Shown: piece after piece, positions 27,876 through 36,593 of the stretch | Numbering within the stretch: position 1 is the first letter of the stretch | Layout: each line of letters begins with the position of its first letter | Source: Haloactinomyces albus | GTDB lineage: Bacteria; Actinomycetota; Actinomycetes; Mycobacteriales; Pseudonocardiaceae | Length of the DNA stretch: 64,000 bases | Assembly: GCF_031458135.1 (NCBI RefSeq) | Contig: NZ_JAVDXW010000001.1 | Span: forward strand, 1,984,001-2,048,000 | Direction of reading: 5' to 3' | Made by a program: the position numbers and the translations under genes | The notes under the pieces: generated by a model | Told to the model about the DNA's origin: nothing | Databases searched by the model: none | What the model saw: the letters and a program-made list of their open reading frames with translations, nothing else

Positions 27876-28712
27876 GTGACGGAGTCCACCATGCCCGCCG
27901 ACCACGCGGTCACCACCAAGCCCCGTGCTGCCGCGTTCTTCGACCTGGACAAGACGATCATCGCCAAGTCGAGCACTCTCGCATTCAGCCGACCGTTCTT
28001 CCAGGAAGGACTCATCAATCGGCGGGCCGTACTCAAAAGCGCCTACGCGCAATTCGTTTTCATGCTGGCAGGGGCCGACGCCGATCAGATGGACCGGATG
28101 CGTGCCCACATCACGTCCCTGTGCACCGGCTGGGATGTCGAGCAGGTCAGAGCCATCGTCGAGGAGACGCTGTACGACATCGTGGACCCTCTGGTCTACA
28201 AGGAGGCCACCCAGCTCATCGAGGAGCACAAGGGGCAGGGCCACGATGTGGTGGTGCTGTCCGCATCCGGTCAGGAAGTGGTGGGGCCGATCGCCGAACT
28301 CCTCGGCGCCACACACGCGACCGGGAGCCGCATGGTGGTCGCAGAAGGCCGCTACACCGGCGAGGTGGAGTTCTACTGCTCGGCGATGAACAAGGCTCGC
28401 GCAGCGCGCGAGATTGCCGACCGGTACGGCTACGACCTCACGGGAAGCCACGCCTACTCGGACTCCGTCGCCGATCTGCCGTTGCTGGAGTCGGTGGGCC
28501 ACCCCACCGTGATCAACCCCGACCGCAGTCTTCGCAAGGAGGCCGCGCAACGCGGTTGGCCGTCTCTGGCGTTCGAGCACCCCGTGTCCTTGCGGGCCCG
28601 CGTACCCACGCCTTCGGGAACCACGGTGGCTGCTGCCGCATTCGGCGTGGGCGCCGTCGCCGCGGCAGGGGCGACCTGGTTCGGCCTGCGACACTGGCGC
28701 CGTCACCGGTGA
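27876..28712 (+). CDS. HAD-IB family phosphatase (SerB-like, Rv3661 type)
   Basis: 278 aa. Motif I AAFFDLDKT (nucleophile and acid Asp), motif II VVVLSASGQE, motif III Lys (SAMNKARAAREI) and motif IV AYSDSVADLPLL are all present, so it should be an active phosphoserine-phosphatase-like hydrolase; the true substrate is unknown. A C-terminal hydrophobic helix (VAAAAFGVGAVAAAGATWFG) plus WRRHR may tether it to the membrane. The start could be GTG 27876 or ATG 27864; I favour the GTG because a -10 box sits 7 nt before it and no ribosome site is visible. Divergent from the 6C RNA and Tad cluster. Confidence 0.88.
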   Translation: MTESTMPADHAVTTKPRAAAFFDLDKTIIAKSSTLAFSRPFFQEGLINRRAVLKSAYAQFVFMLAGADADQMDRMRAHITSLCTGWDVEQVRAIVEETLYDIVDPLVYKEATQLIEEHKGQGHDVVVLSASGQEVVGPIAELLGATHATGSRMVVAEGRYTGEVEFYCSAMNKARAAREIADRYGYDLTGSHAYSDSVADLPLLESVGHPTVINPDRSLRKEAAQRGWPSLAFEHPVSLRARVPTPSGTTVAAAAFGVGAVAAAGATWFGLRHWRRHR

Positions 28713-29120
28713 GACCGAGACCTGCGACAGCACAGCTCCGCAAGCCCTTGCAGTGACCGGCATCACGAGCTACAAAGGAAGTGCGGACTCCGCGTTGGCC
28801 AGGACGTTGCGGAGGAGAAGCAGCGTCCCCCCGACAAGGACTCCGTACACGAGCGACAGGCACCCACGCGCAGCCGCCGCAGGAGGCTGAATCGTCCACA
28901 GGGTTGCGTACCGGGACGCCGGACGCCGAGCCCAGACGTTACGACAAATGGTGCACGCTTGGTAACCTGTCGGCTCGTGTCGCACGCGGCGCTCGTTCAC
29001 CCTGTGTGGCGAGCGCCGCCGGCATGTCGTCCGCCGACATGTCATCCGGAGGTTCTCCGGCCGATCCCGAATCCTCCGCCGAGGAGCGCCGAAGGTGCCG
29101 CGTATGCCCGGGCAGGACAC
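28713..29120. other. Region without a clear gene upstream of GH3
   Basis: About 400 bp. A minus-strand frame ending at 28770 would encode a short hydrophobic peptide (CLSLVYGVLVGGTLLLLRNV) but has no good start. TAACCT at 28963-28968 lies 8 nt before GTG 28977, which is in frame with the glycosidase; it could be a leaderless start giving a 48-residue longer protein. Confidence 0.35.
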
Positions 29121-30752
29121 ATGATCACGCGCATGTCGCTGCTGGACAAGGTCGGGCAACTCTTCGTCACCTACGCCTGCGGACACACCGCCGAGACCGC
29201 ACATCCGAGGAACCGGGACGAGTTCGGCGTGGACACCCCTGCCGAGGTCATCCAGCGCTACCGACTCGGAGGGCTGGTCCACCTCTCCTGGACCGACAGC
29301 CTGTACGAGCCGAAACAGATCGCCGAACTGTCCAACGGCCTGCAAAGCGCCGCCACAACCTCGGGATCGGGCATCCCGCTGTTGATCTCCACCGATCAGG
29401 AGCAGGGGTCGGTGACCCGCATCGGTCCACCGGCAACACAGCTGCCCGGCAGCATGGCTCTGGGGGCAGGGAACAGTACCGAGGACGCCGAGCTGGCAGC
29501 AGCAATCACCGGCCGGGAACTGCGGGCCATGGGGGTGAACCAGAATTTCGCACCCGTCGGGGATGTCAATGCCGACCTGCTGAACCCGGTGATCGGAACC
29601 CGCTCGTTCTCGTCCGATCCCATGACGGCCGCACGGATGACCAGGGCACAGGTGCGGGGTTACCAGGATTCCGCGCCCGCGGGCAGCACCGTGTCGGCCA
29701 CGGTCAAACACTTCCCGGGACATGGGGACACCCGCACCGACAGCCACGCATCGTTGCCGATCATCGACCACAGCCGCAGCCAGTGGGAACGGTTCGATGC
29801 GCCGCCGTTCCGGGAGGCCATCGCCGAAGGCGCGGACGCGATCATGACCGCCCATCTCGTCCTGCCGCACCTGGACGACTCGGGGAAGCCGGCGACATTG
29901 TCGCCCACTGTCCTGACCGGGATGCTACGCACGGAGCTCGGATTCAACGGCGTCATCATCACCGACTCACTACGGATGGGTGCCGTGCGAGACCTGTACC
30001 CGGCCGCCGAGATCCCCGTACGGGCCCTGCAAGCGGGCGCGGACCAGCTACTCATGCCGCGAGATCTGCACGAGGCCGTCACCGGAGTCCTCGATGCGAT
30101 GCGTTCGGGCGAGCTGAGCGAAAAGCGTATCGACGCCAGTGTCGAACGCATCCTCGCGATGAAGGCTCGGCGTGGTGTCCTCGAGGATCCGTTCGTGGAC
30201 GTGGCCCGCGTGGAGCACGTCGTCGGTGCACCATGGCACGAGCAGCAGGCTCGGCGATTCACCGGCCGGTGTCCCCGAACAAGCTCCGCTGAGCCGAGGC
30301 GCGCATTTCGGCATAGGCTCGCACTGTCCGCTCTCAGTCCGCGTCGAAAGGGAGCCACCGTGTCAGTGGTACCGCAGGAACTCCAGGACATCATGACCAA
30401 GCGCTCGTTCGCGCACGTGGCCACCATCGGTCCGAAGGGCGAACCGCAGTCCAACCCGGTATGGGTGGACTGGGACGGCGAGTACCTGAAATTCAGCCAG
30501 ACGACCACCCGTCAGAAGTACCGCAACCTGCAGCGGGATTCGCGTATCGCGGTGTCCGTGCATGATCCGGAACAGCCGTATCGATACCTGGAGGTGCGTG
30601 GAAAGGTGGCGCGGATCGACGACGATCCGGACAACGGGTTCATCAACAAAATGGCCAAGAAGTACACGGACGCCGACGAGTACCCGTATCACCAACCGGG
30701 GGACCACCGCGTGGTCGTCTACATCCAGCCGGAGCACACGACGCAAATGTAG
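29121..30752 (+). CDS. GH3 beta-N-acetylhexosaminidase-like protein whose frame runs into a PPOX-fold protein
   Basis: The first ~360 residues are a family 3 glycosidase of the NagZ/LpqI kind: MSLLDKVGQLFVTYACG, the diagnostic KHFPGHGDT (K196-T204; His of the NagZ catalytic loop) and the nucleophile D282 in ITDSLRM. NagZ removes N-acetylglucosamine from muropeptides. No signal peptide is visible with this start. After VVGAPWHEQQARRF homology stops, and the frame stays open through a basic linker straight into the PPOX-like protein, ending at 30752 (543 aa). Either the glycosidase lost its stop (a stop exists one frame over at 30290) or the two are fused. The start ATG 29121 has GCAGGA nearby; GTG 28977 is possible. 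Confidence 0.75.
   Translation: MITRMSLLDKVGQLFVTYACGHTAETAHPRNRDEFGVDTPAEVIQRYRLGGLVHLSWTDSLYEPKQIAELSNGLQSAATTSGSGIPLLISTDQEQGSVTRIGPPATQLPGSMALGAGNSTEDAELAAAITGRELRAMGVNQNFAPVGDVNADLLNPVIGTRSFSSDPMTAARMTRAQVRGYQDSAPAGSTVSATVKHFPGHGDTRTDSHASLPIIDHSRSQWERFDAPPFREAIAEGADAIMTAHLVLPHLDDSGKPATLSPTVLTGMLRTELGFNGVIITDSLRMGAVRDLYPAAEIPVRALQAGADQLLMPRDLHEAVTGVLDAMRSGELSEKRIDASVERILAMKARRGVLEDPFVDVARVEHVVGAPWHEQQARRFTGRCPRTSSAEPRRAFRHRLALSALSPRRKGATVSVVPQELQDIMTKRSFAHVATIGPKGEPQSNPVWVDWDGEYLKFSQTTTRQKYRNLQRDSRIAVSVHDPEQPYRYLEVRGKVARIDDDPDNGFINKMAKKYTDADEYPYHQPGDHRVVVYIQPEHTTQM
30314..30359 (+). promoter_or_regulatory. Probable own promoter and ribosome site of the PPOX-fold gene
   Basis: TAGGCT at 30314-30319 resembles a -10 box, and AAAGGGAG lies 5-6 nt before GTG 30360. 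Both argue that the PPOX-like domain is also made as a separate protein. Confidence 0.5.
30360..30752 (+). CDS. PPOX-class, F420/FMN-dependent split-barrel protein
   Basis: 130 aa when started at GTG 30360. It is a split beta-barrel of the pyridoxamine-oxidase superfamily: LQDIMTKRSFAHVATIGPKG, SNPVWVDWDGEYLKFSQTTT, RIAVSVHDPEQPYRYLEVRG and a C-terminal YIQPEHTTQ. Family members bind F420 or FMN and reduce unsaturated compounds; the Lys-rich RQKYRNLQRD segment fits phosphate binding of F420. The start has a strong ribosome site, so it is likely an independent protein, even though the glycosidase frame reads through it. Confidence 0.85.
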   Translation: MSVVPQELQDIMTKRSFAHVATIGPKGEPQSNPVWVDWDGEYLKFSQTTTRQKYRNLQRDSRIAVSVHDPEQPYRYLEVRGKVARIDDDPDNGFINKMAKKYTDADEYPYHQPGDHRVVVYIQPEHTTQM

Positions 30753-30853
30753 AACGCTACTCCTTTGATCGGCACCGGCCGATGCCCTGCCTCGCCCTGG
30801 CACGGGGATCCACAACTCCGGGGCGCACACCCATCAGTGTGAGTATGTTTCCC

Positions 30854-31777
30854 ATGGCCACTGTCGACTCTTCTCCCGATCCGCACGGGGCGAGCGCTCT
30901 GGTGCGGATCAGGTCACTGCTTCCCGGCCTCGCACGGGCGGAGCAGCGAGTGGCCGAGATCGTGCTGTCCGACCCGGCCTCGATCGCGCGGCGCAGTATC
31001 AGCGACGTCGCCGAAGTCGCGGGCACCAGCGAAACCACCGTCACCCGGTTCTGCAAGGCCGTGGGCGTGGGCGGCTACCCGGATCTGCGCATCGCCCTGG
31101 CAGCCGATCTCGCCCGCACCACCGACCGGGACCGGGAGCTCGGCGACGACATCACCACCGACGACGACATGGCCACCACCGTCGGCAAGATCGGCTATGC
31201 CGATGCCAGGAGCATCGAGGAAACCACGGGACAGCTCGACACCGAGGCACTGCAAGCTCTCGTCGAGGCCGTCGTCCACGCCCGCCGTATCGACGTCTAC
31301 GGCCTCGGTGCCTGCGGCTTCGTCGCCCTGGAACTGCAGCGCAAACTGCACCGCATCGGCCTGACCTGTTTCGCGTGGTCGGACACCCACGGCGCCCTGG
31401 CCTCGGCGGCGATGCTGTGCGGCGATGACGTCGCCATCGGTGTCTCGCACACCGGAGCCACCGCCGAAACCGTGGAAGCGTTGCACTTGGCGCGCAGGCG
31501 CGGGGCCACCACGGCCGCACTCACCAATTTCCGGCGCTCACCGATCACCGAGGCAGGCGACCACGTGCTGACCACAGCAGTCCGCGAAACCACCTTCCGC
31601 TCGGGAGCCGTGGCCGGCCACGTCGCCCAACTCACGGTGATCGACTGCCTGTTCGTCGGAGTGGTCCAACACCATCCCGAGCGAGCCGAGGCAGCTCTGG
31701 AAGCCGCCGACGAGGCCATCGGCGGGCATCGGCTGGAGGCCAGGCCGGACCGGCGCAGGCAGCGGGAGCACAGATGA
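30854..31777 (+). CDS. MurR/RpiR family transcriptional regulator
   Basis: 307 aa. N-terminal HTH_6 domain (LVRIRSLLPGLARAEQRVAE, then ISDVAEVAGTSETTVTRFCK as the recognition helices) and C-terminal SIS sugar-isomerase domain (RRIDVYGLGACGFVALELQR; GVSHTGATAETVEALHLARR) that senses a phosphosugar. It lies 100 bp after the NagZ-like/PPOX genes, so N-acetylmuramic-acid or amino-sugar phosphate is a plausible ligand; MurQ is not in the window. Starts at ATG 30854 or ATG 30845 cannot be told apart. The C-terminal basic tail is longer than usual. Confidence 0.9.
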   Translation: MATVDSSPDPHGASALVRIRSLLPGLARAEQRVAEIVLSDPASIARRSISDVAEVAGTSETTVTRFCKAVGVGGYPDLRIALAADLARTTDRDRELGDDITTDDDMATTVGKIGYADARSIEETTGQLDTEALQALVEAVVHARRIDVYGLGACGFVALELQRKLHRIGLTCFAWSDTHGALASAAMLCGDDVAIGVSHTGATAETVEALHLARRRGATTAALTNFRRSPITEAGDHVLTTAVRETTFRSGAVAGHVAQLTVIDCLFVGVVQHHPERAEAALEAADEAIGGHRLEARPDRRRQREHR

Positions 31778-31815
31778 CGAGTCGCGCACCCGGGGCGCTG
31801 GAACGTCCGGCCGCC

Positions 31816-32892
31816 TCACAGGGAAAAAACCTGGCCGTCGTTGGCGACGGTGACCCGGCCGCCGTACTTCTTCCGGACAGGCGCCGTCCACTGCTCGTCG
31901 GTGGCGACACCGGCGAGGTGGCTGAGCACCAGGTGGCCGACCCCGGCCTTGGCAGCGACCCGTCCGGTGCCCGCGGGATCGGTGTGGCTGCCCGAGAGAT
32001 GGTCGATGAAATCGGCGGACTTCCCGAGCTTGCGGTAGTAGTCCAGGTAGACCGACTCGTGCACGAGCACGTCGGCATCCCGGGCCAGGGTCACGACGTT
32101 GGGGTGTTCGGTGGTGTCGCCGGAGAGTGCGATCACACCGTCCGGCGTTTCGATCCGGTAGCCGTACGACGGGAAGACCGGCGGATGGTTGACGAGCGCG
32201 GCCAGCACCCGGACCCGATCATCGGAGTAGACCTCGATCGGCTCCATCTCGGGGGCGAGCCGACTGCGCGGCCCTGCAGACAAGCCGCCGGGAAGCTGGA
32301 TCTCCCGCGGCCGCACGAGGTCATCCAGCGGAGGGCGGCCCTCGTCGGAGATGCGGATGTTCACGTCGTAGGCGTAGCTGTCCAGGATGTTGTTGACGAC
32401 CTCGCGGGTACCGGGGGTCGGAGGCGAGACGGCCGGGCGATAGCCCTTCGGCAGGGCACCCGCACCTGCCGGGCCGACGACCTCGAACGGTTCGGTGAAG
32501 CCGTCCACCTGAGGACCCCAGTTGTACAGCAACATCGCGGGCAGCTCGGCGATGTGATCGGAATGCAGGTGGGTGAGCAGGATCGCCCGCAGCCGATTCG
32601 TGGGCAACTCGGCCTCGGCGATCTGCCGGACCACGCCGAGTCCGGTGTCCACCACATAAAGATTGCCGTCCACGACGACCGCGGTGGCGATGCCCTGGCG
32701 CGGGCTGCGCACTGCGGGCCCGGCTGCCGTGCCGAGCGTCACGACGTGAGTTCCCGTGTCCGGAACTCCGGCACTCGTGGCCGCCCCCTCGGCGGCGGAG
32801 GCCGACGTGCCCGTGGCTGCGGTGAGCAACGTTCCGGCGGCCGCCATCGAGCCCGCGAGCACGGTACGGCGATCAGGACGAAGTTCGGACAT
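31816..32892 (-). CDS. Tat-exported MBL-fold metallohydrolase (RNase Z-like family)
   Basis: 358 aa. Twin-arginine signal (DRRTVLAGSMAAAGTLLTAA) directs it out of the cytoplasm already folded. The metal motif LTHLHSDH (HxHxDH), SGDTTEHPN (ligand Asp), LVHESV and LVLSHL are all present, so a binuclear zinc site is expected. It belongs to the broad arylsulfatase/tRNase Z-like branch, so the substrate is unknown. Convergent with the RpiR gene (only ~38 bp apart); its upstream neighbour is the AAHS transporter on the same strand, about 180 bp away. Confidence 0.88.
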   Translation of the reverse strand: MSELRPDRRTVLAGSMAAAGTLLTAATGTSASAAEGAATSAGVPDTGTHVVTLGTAAGPAVRSPRQGIATAVVVDGNLYVVDTGLGVVRQIAEAELPTNRLRAILLTHLHSDHIAELPAMLLYNWGPQVDGFTEPFEVVGPAGAGALPKGYRPAVSPPTPGTREVVNNILDSYAYDVNIRISDEGRPPLDDLVRPREIQLPGGLSAGPRSRLAPEMEPIEVYSDDRVRVLAALVNHPPVFPSYGYRIETPDGVIALSGDTTEHPNVVTLARDADVLVHESVYLDYYRKLGKSADFIDHLSGSHTDPAGTGRVAAKAGVGHLVLSHLAGVATDEQWTAPVRKKYGGRVTVANDGQVFSL

Positions 32893-33073
32893 GAGTGGAC
32901 ACCTCTGACGAAACGGCGAACTGGGTATCGAGTACGCGGGACGAGTGCGTCGAGGGGCGGCCAGGCCACCGTGGGTCCTGCGGGCGCTACGGCACCCGCA
33001 AGACCCACGGTGTGGCCGATCGCCCCGGCATGCACTGCCGGTGGTTCACGGCCGGCGATTCACATCCCGGGAA

Positions 33074-34360
33074 TCACCGGCTGGATTCCTGCAGGGCGGC
33101 ATCGGACTGCTCGGCCGATCCGGCCGGTGCCGCCCGCTGTGCCGACGGCCGCGCCGCCGCAGCGATCGCGACCGCGGCGAGGGCACCGATCGCACCGAAG
33201 GCATAGAATCCCCACGGGTACGCGATGCCCATCGTGAGCAGGACACCGCCGAGCAGCGGGCCGCTGATCGCACCGATACGCCCGACACCGGTGGTCCAAC
33301 CGAGGCCGGTGGCCCGGGTGGCGGCCGGGTAGGCGCGGCCGACGTAGGCGTAGACCAGCACCTGCGCGCTGAACACGAAGAATCCGGCAAAGAGCACGGC
33401 CGCGTAGAGGCCGACCGCGGGAAGCCGGATACTGAGCAGGGTCAGCAGCACCGCAGCCCCCACGAACCACAGCACCGTCGAACGCTTCACACCCGTACGG
33501 TCGGCCACTCTGCCTGCCACGATCAGGCCGAGCACACCTCCCGCGTTCAGGGTCAGCAGCAGACCCAGCGACGCGCCGAGGGGGTAACCCGCCTCACGCA
33601 TGATCTCGGGCAACCAGGTGTTGAGCCCGTAGACCAGGATCAGTCCCAGGAACGAGGCCACCCAGAACGCGACGGTGGAACGGGCCATACCGCCGCGGAA
33701 CAACATCGCGATGTTCTCCCGGGCGGAACTCGCACTCGGCTCCGCGCTCGCACTCGACGTAGCCGCGCGGAAGCTCTGCGATTCCGGCAGGTACCGCATC
33801 ATCAGTGGCACCAGCACCAGCGCGGGTGCGGCACCGGCGATGAACATCGACCGCCATCCCAGCGGCGAGATCAGGACCAACCCGAGCAGCGCGGTGAGCA
33901 CCGCACCGACGTGGTAGCCGGTCATGATCGTCGTCGTAGCACTACTGCTCTTGCTGCCCCGCGCGTACTCGGTCACCAGCGTGATGGAGGTGGGCAGACA
34001 GCCGCCGAGCCCCAGTCCGGCGAGGAAGCGCAGCAGACCGAATACGAAAACCGAGGGCGCGACCGCACACAGCGCGGTGAACACCGAGAAGCTCGACACC
34101 GCGAGAATCAGCACCTTGCGCCGACCGATGAGGTCGGTGATCGTGCCGGTCACCAGCGCACCGATCATCATGCCGACCAGGCCGATGGTCGAGGCGAACG
34201 AGGCGCTCGCCGGGGTCAGGCCCCAGACGCTCTCGTCGAGCATGACGGGCAGCACCGAGCCGAGCACGACCAGGTCGAAGCCGTCAAGAAGAACCGCCGC
34301 CCAGCACAGCGGCAGCACCCACTGGGCACCCGTGCGGTTGAGCGTTTCAGCCGCCGACAC
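33074..34360 (-). CDS. Major facilitator transporter, aromatic acid:H+ symporter (AAHS) type
   Basis: 428 aa with 12 predicted helices. AAHS signatures: AAVLLDGFDLVVLGSVLPVM in helix 1 (DGFD motif of PcaK/BenK), DLIGRRKVLI in the loop after helix 2, and a large cytosolic loop between helices 6 and 7 (SQSFRAATSSASAEP). It should import an aromatic carboxylate (benzoate, protocatechuate or similar) with protons; no ring-cleavage genes are in the window to say which. GTG 34360 is chosen because GGGAGGG lies 5-6 nt upstream. Divergent from a LysR regulator, the usual arrangement for an inducible uptake gene. Confidence 0.9.
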   Translation of the reverse strand: MSAAETLNRTGAQWVLPLCWAAVLLDGFDLVVLGSVLPVMLDESVWGLTPASASFASTIGLVGMMIGALVTGTITDLIGRRKVLILAVSSFSVFTALCAVAPSVFVFGLLRFLAGLGLGGCLPTSITLVTEYARGSKSSSATTTIMTGYHVGAVLTALLGLVLISPLGWRSMFIAGAAPALVLVPLMMRYLPESQSFRAATSSASAEPSASSARENIAMLFRGGMARSTVAFWVASFLGLILVYGLNTWLPEIMREAGYPLGASLGLLLTLNAGGVLGLIVAGRVADRTGVKRSTVLWFVGAAVLLTLLSIRLPAVGLYAAVLFAGFFVFSAQVLVYAYVGRAYPAATRATGLGWTTGVGRIGAISGPLLGGVLLTMGIAYPWGFYAFGAIGALAAVAIAAAARPSAQRAAPAGSAEQSDAALQESSR

Positions 34361-34564
34361 AGCACCCTCCCTTGATTCGTTGTACGTTGATCGGCTTTTC
34401 ACCGAAGAATTACGGATGACGGCGCCTCGACCCGTGCCGAACCGGGAATGGCGAGTATCGCCTTGTCCGAATCACGAAGTCGGCGCCCCGCACGGCCGAA
34501 AAACACCTCCGGCCTCGGCATCCATCGGGTCGCTACCCGCTGGTAAGCCAGCGTGCCGTTGACG

Positions 34565-34620
34565 TATGTCATATGTCCAATACCACCTTGTGGTACTAGC
34601 TATATGCAGAACATATAACT
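34565..34620. promoter_or_regulatory. AT-rich operator/promoter region, LysR-AAHS
   Basis: A local AT-rich patch in an otherwise GC-rich sequence. It holds two perfect inverted repeats: TACCAC-CTT-GTGGTA (34581-34595) and ATATG-CAGAA-CATAT (34602-34616). Their spacing of about one and a half turns fits the recognition and activation sites of a LysR-type protein. The LysR start lies 12 nt after the second repeat's end; GGAGGTGAGG is its ribosome site. Confidence 0.6.
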
Positions 34621-34631
34621 TGGAGGTGAGG

Positions 34632-35522
34632 ATGGAGCTCAGACACCTGCGGTACTTCGTGACGATCGCCGAGGAGCAGAACCTCACGCGCGCCGCCGAG
34701 CGCCTGCACATCGCGCAGCCACCGCTGAGCGTCCAGTTGCGCAAGCTCGAAGCGGACCTCGGCGTCGCACTGGTGCACCGCAACGCCCGCGGCATTCAGC
34801 TCACCGAAGCAGGGCGGGTCATGCTGGACGAGGCGCGACGCATCCTGCACGAGGTCGAGCAGGCCACCCGGATGACTCGGGAAGCAGGCAGCGGGCTCGT
34901 CGGGCGGCTCGCAGTGGGGTTCATCCCCTCGGCCTCCAATGTCGTTCTCCCGCCGATTCTGCGGCAGTTCAAGACGGAGTATCCGGATGTCTCCCTGCAC
35001 CTGCAGGAATTGCAGCCGGACGAGATCGTCGAAAGACTGCACGACCGCCGGATCGACGTCGGGTTCTTCTACCTCCCGTTCGACGACCCCTCGCTGCACA
35101 TGCACTGCGTGGCCGAGGACTCGCTGATGCTGGCACTGCCCACCGCGCACCGGATGGCGGGTCGCACCAGGGTGAACCTGTCCTCGGTGGCCGACGAGCC
35201 GTTCATCCTGCCCGCCAGGCACGGCAGCATGCCCGGTCTCTACGCGATCGTTGCCGAGGCATGTGAGCGCGCGGGCTTCACCCCGCGTGTCGTGCAGCGC
35301 GACGTCTGGCTCATGCAGACGATCGTGGGCCTGGTGGCCGGGGGAATCGGCATCGCCGTGGTCCCGGCCTCGGTACAGCAGCTCCCGCGTCCCGGGGTCA
35401 CCTTCCTGCCGTTGGCGGACGTCTCCGCGATGGCCCAGACGGCGATGGCATGGCGCCACGGCGCCAAGCCGCCCGTGCTTCGCTCGTTCCTCGACATCGC
35501 CGCACCGCAAGCGGCCGAATGA
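34632..35522 (+). CDS. LysR-type transcriptional regulator (CatR/BenM-like)
   Basis: 296 aa. MELRHLRYFVTIAEEQNLTR begins the winged HTH with the recognition helix AERLHIAQPPLSVQLRKLEA; the effector domain follows (VGRLAVGFIPSASNVVLPPI...) and shows GLVAGGIGIAVVPASV near its end, as in aromatic-responsive LysR proteins. ATG 34632 fits the family N-terminus exactly and has GGAGGTGAGG before it. It likely controls the divergent AAHS transporter and itself. Confidence 0.92.
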   Translation: MELRHLRYFVTIAEEQNLTRAAERLHIAQPPLSVQLRKLEADLGVALVHRNARGIQLTEAGRVMLDEARRILHEVEQATRMTREAGSGLVGRLAVGFIPSASNVVLPPILRQFKTEYPDVSLHLQELQPDEIVERLHDRRIDVGFFYLPFDDPSLHMHCVAEDSLMLALPTAHRMAGRTRVNLSSVADEPFILPARHGSMPGLYAIVAEACERAGFTPRVVQRDVWLMQTIVGLVAGGIGIAVVPASVQQLPRPGVTFLPLADVSAMAQTAMAWRHGAKPPVLRSFLDIAAPQAAE

Positions 35523-35576
35523 GAAGGCAACGAACCTCACCGGAGGGGATGCCGGTGGTGCGCGAAACCGACCGGA

Positions 35577-36515
35577 TCAGGCGCCCGGCAGGGAGGAGGC
35601 GACGGTGCGGAAGGAGTCCGTGAGCAGATCCCAGAAGGCATCCTGGCGCAGTTCGGTGGCGACCAGGGCGTTGTGCAGCGCGGGTTCGCCCGCGAAGTCG
35701 GTGACCGTCATCCCCGAGGTGAACCGGCCGTGCGTTTCCACATCGACCCGAGCGGGCACCGTGGTGATCAGGCTCGGATCGAGAACGTAGGCCACCGCAC
35801 ACGCGTCGTGAATCGGAGGACCATCCCCGGCGCGGTATGGCACGGACCCCCCGTAGAAGTCCAGGCAGGGGCTCAGCAGCTCCTGCTTGAACCGTCCGAA
35901 CTCGGTGAATCGGGAACGCACCGAGGCCGTGGCCCTGGCCTGCACGGTCAGATCCAAACCGATCATCACCGTCCGCCACGACGCGCCGAAGACCACCGCC
36001 GCGGCTTCCGGATCGGCGGCGATGTTGAACTCGGCAGCCGGGGTGTTGTTGCCGCGCGTGTATGAACCGCCCATGATGACGAACTCCCGCACCCACTCCG
36101 CGATACGCGGCTCCCTGCGCAGTGCCAGCGCGATGTTCGTCAGCGGGCCCACGGCGGTCAGACTGATCTCGCCCGGCGAAGCCGCCAGCGTGTCGATGAT
36201 GAATTCGACCGCATGCTCGTTCCGTGGCGTTCTTTCCGGGGCAGGCAGGACAACGTTGCCGAGGCCGTTGGGACCGTGGACCTCCGAGGCATCCCGGGGA
36301 TCGCGGATCAGCGGACGATCCGCGCCGCGTGCGACCGGCACCGTCATCCCGTAGAACTCGGTCAGGCACAGTGCGTTGGTGGTGGTGTGCTCCAGCCCCA
36401 CGTTACCGCCGACACTGGTCAGCCCCACTACCTCCAGGTCGGGGCTGCCGTGCGCGAGCGCGATGGCGAGGGCGTCGTCGATACCGGGATCACAGTCGAT
36501 CAGAATTTTCTTCAC
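35577..36515 (-). CDS. Inosine-uridine preferring nucleoside hydrolase
   Basis: 312 aa. Cleaves the N-glycosidic bond of ribonucleosides to base and ribose. The calcium-binding motif DCDPGIDD is at residues 7-14; TAVGPLTNIALALRREPRIA and VIMGGSYTRGNNTPAAEFNI with the NxAADPEAA motif are present, and the catalytic His lies in GPPIHDACAVAY. ATG 36515 begins directly with MKKILIDCDPG. The product base could feed Hpt salvage encoded at the left edge. No transporter of nucleosides is adjacent. Confidence 0.93.
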   Translation of the reverse strand: MKKILIDCDPGIDDALAIALAHGSPDLEVVGLTSVGGNVGLEHTTTNALCLTEFYGMTVPVARGADRPLIRDPRDASEVHGPNGLGNVVLPAPERTPRNEHAVEFIIDTLAASPGEISLTAVGPLTNIALALRREPRIAEWVREFVIMGGSYTRGNNTPAAEFNIAADPEAAAVVFGASWRTVMIGLDLTVQARATASVRSRFTEFGRFKQELLSPCLDFYGGSVPYRAGDGPPIHDACAVAYVLDPSLITTVPARVDVETHGRFTSGMTVTDFAGEPALHNALVATELRQDAFWDLLTDSFRTVASSLPGA

Positions 36516-36552
36516 GTCGTTCCTCTGCTGCCGGATTGGCTGCCCGCTCAGT

Positions 36553-36588
36553 TGCGTTGGTCGATTTCTCGCGAAATTGGCCGACGCA
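36553..36588. terminator. 16-bp hairpin with TTTCTCGCGAAAT core
   Basis: Arms 36553-36568 and 36573-36588 pair fully when G-U wobbles (three) are allowed. It starts 5 nt after the stop of the gene ending at 36594 on the minus strand, so it probably ends that transcript. The core TTTCTCGCGAAA is shared with the palindromes at 5902-5937 and 61248-61267. Confidence 0.7.
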
Positions 36589-36593
36589 CGGCG

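Noticed and set aside
28770-29870. A 366-codon minus-strand frame over the GH3 gene
   Set aside because: The GH3 catalytic motifs are on the other strand; only the last residues look hydrophobic and they lack a good start.
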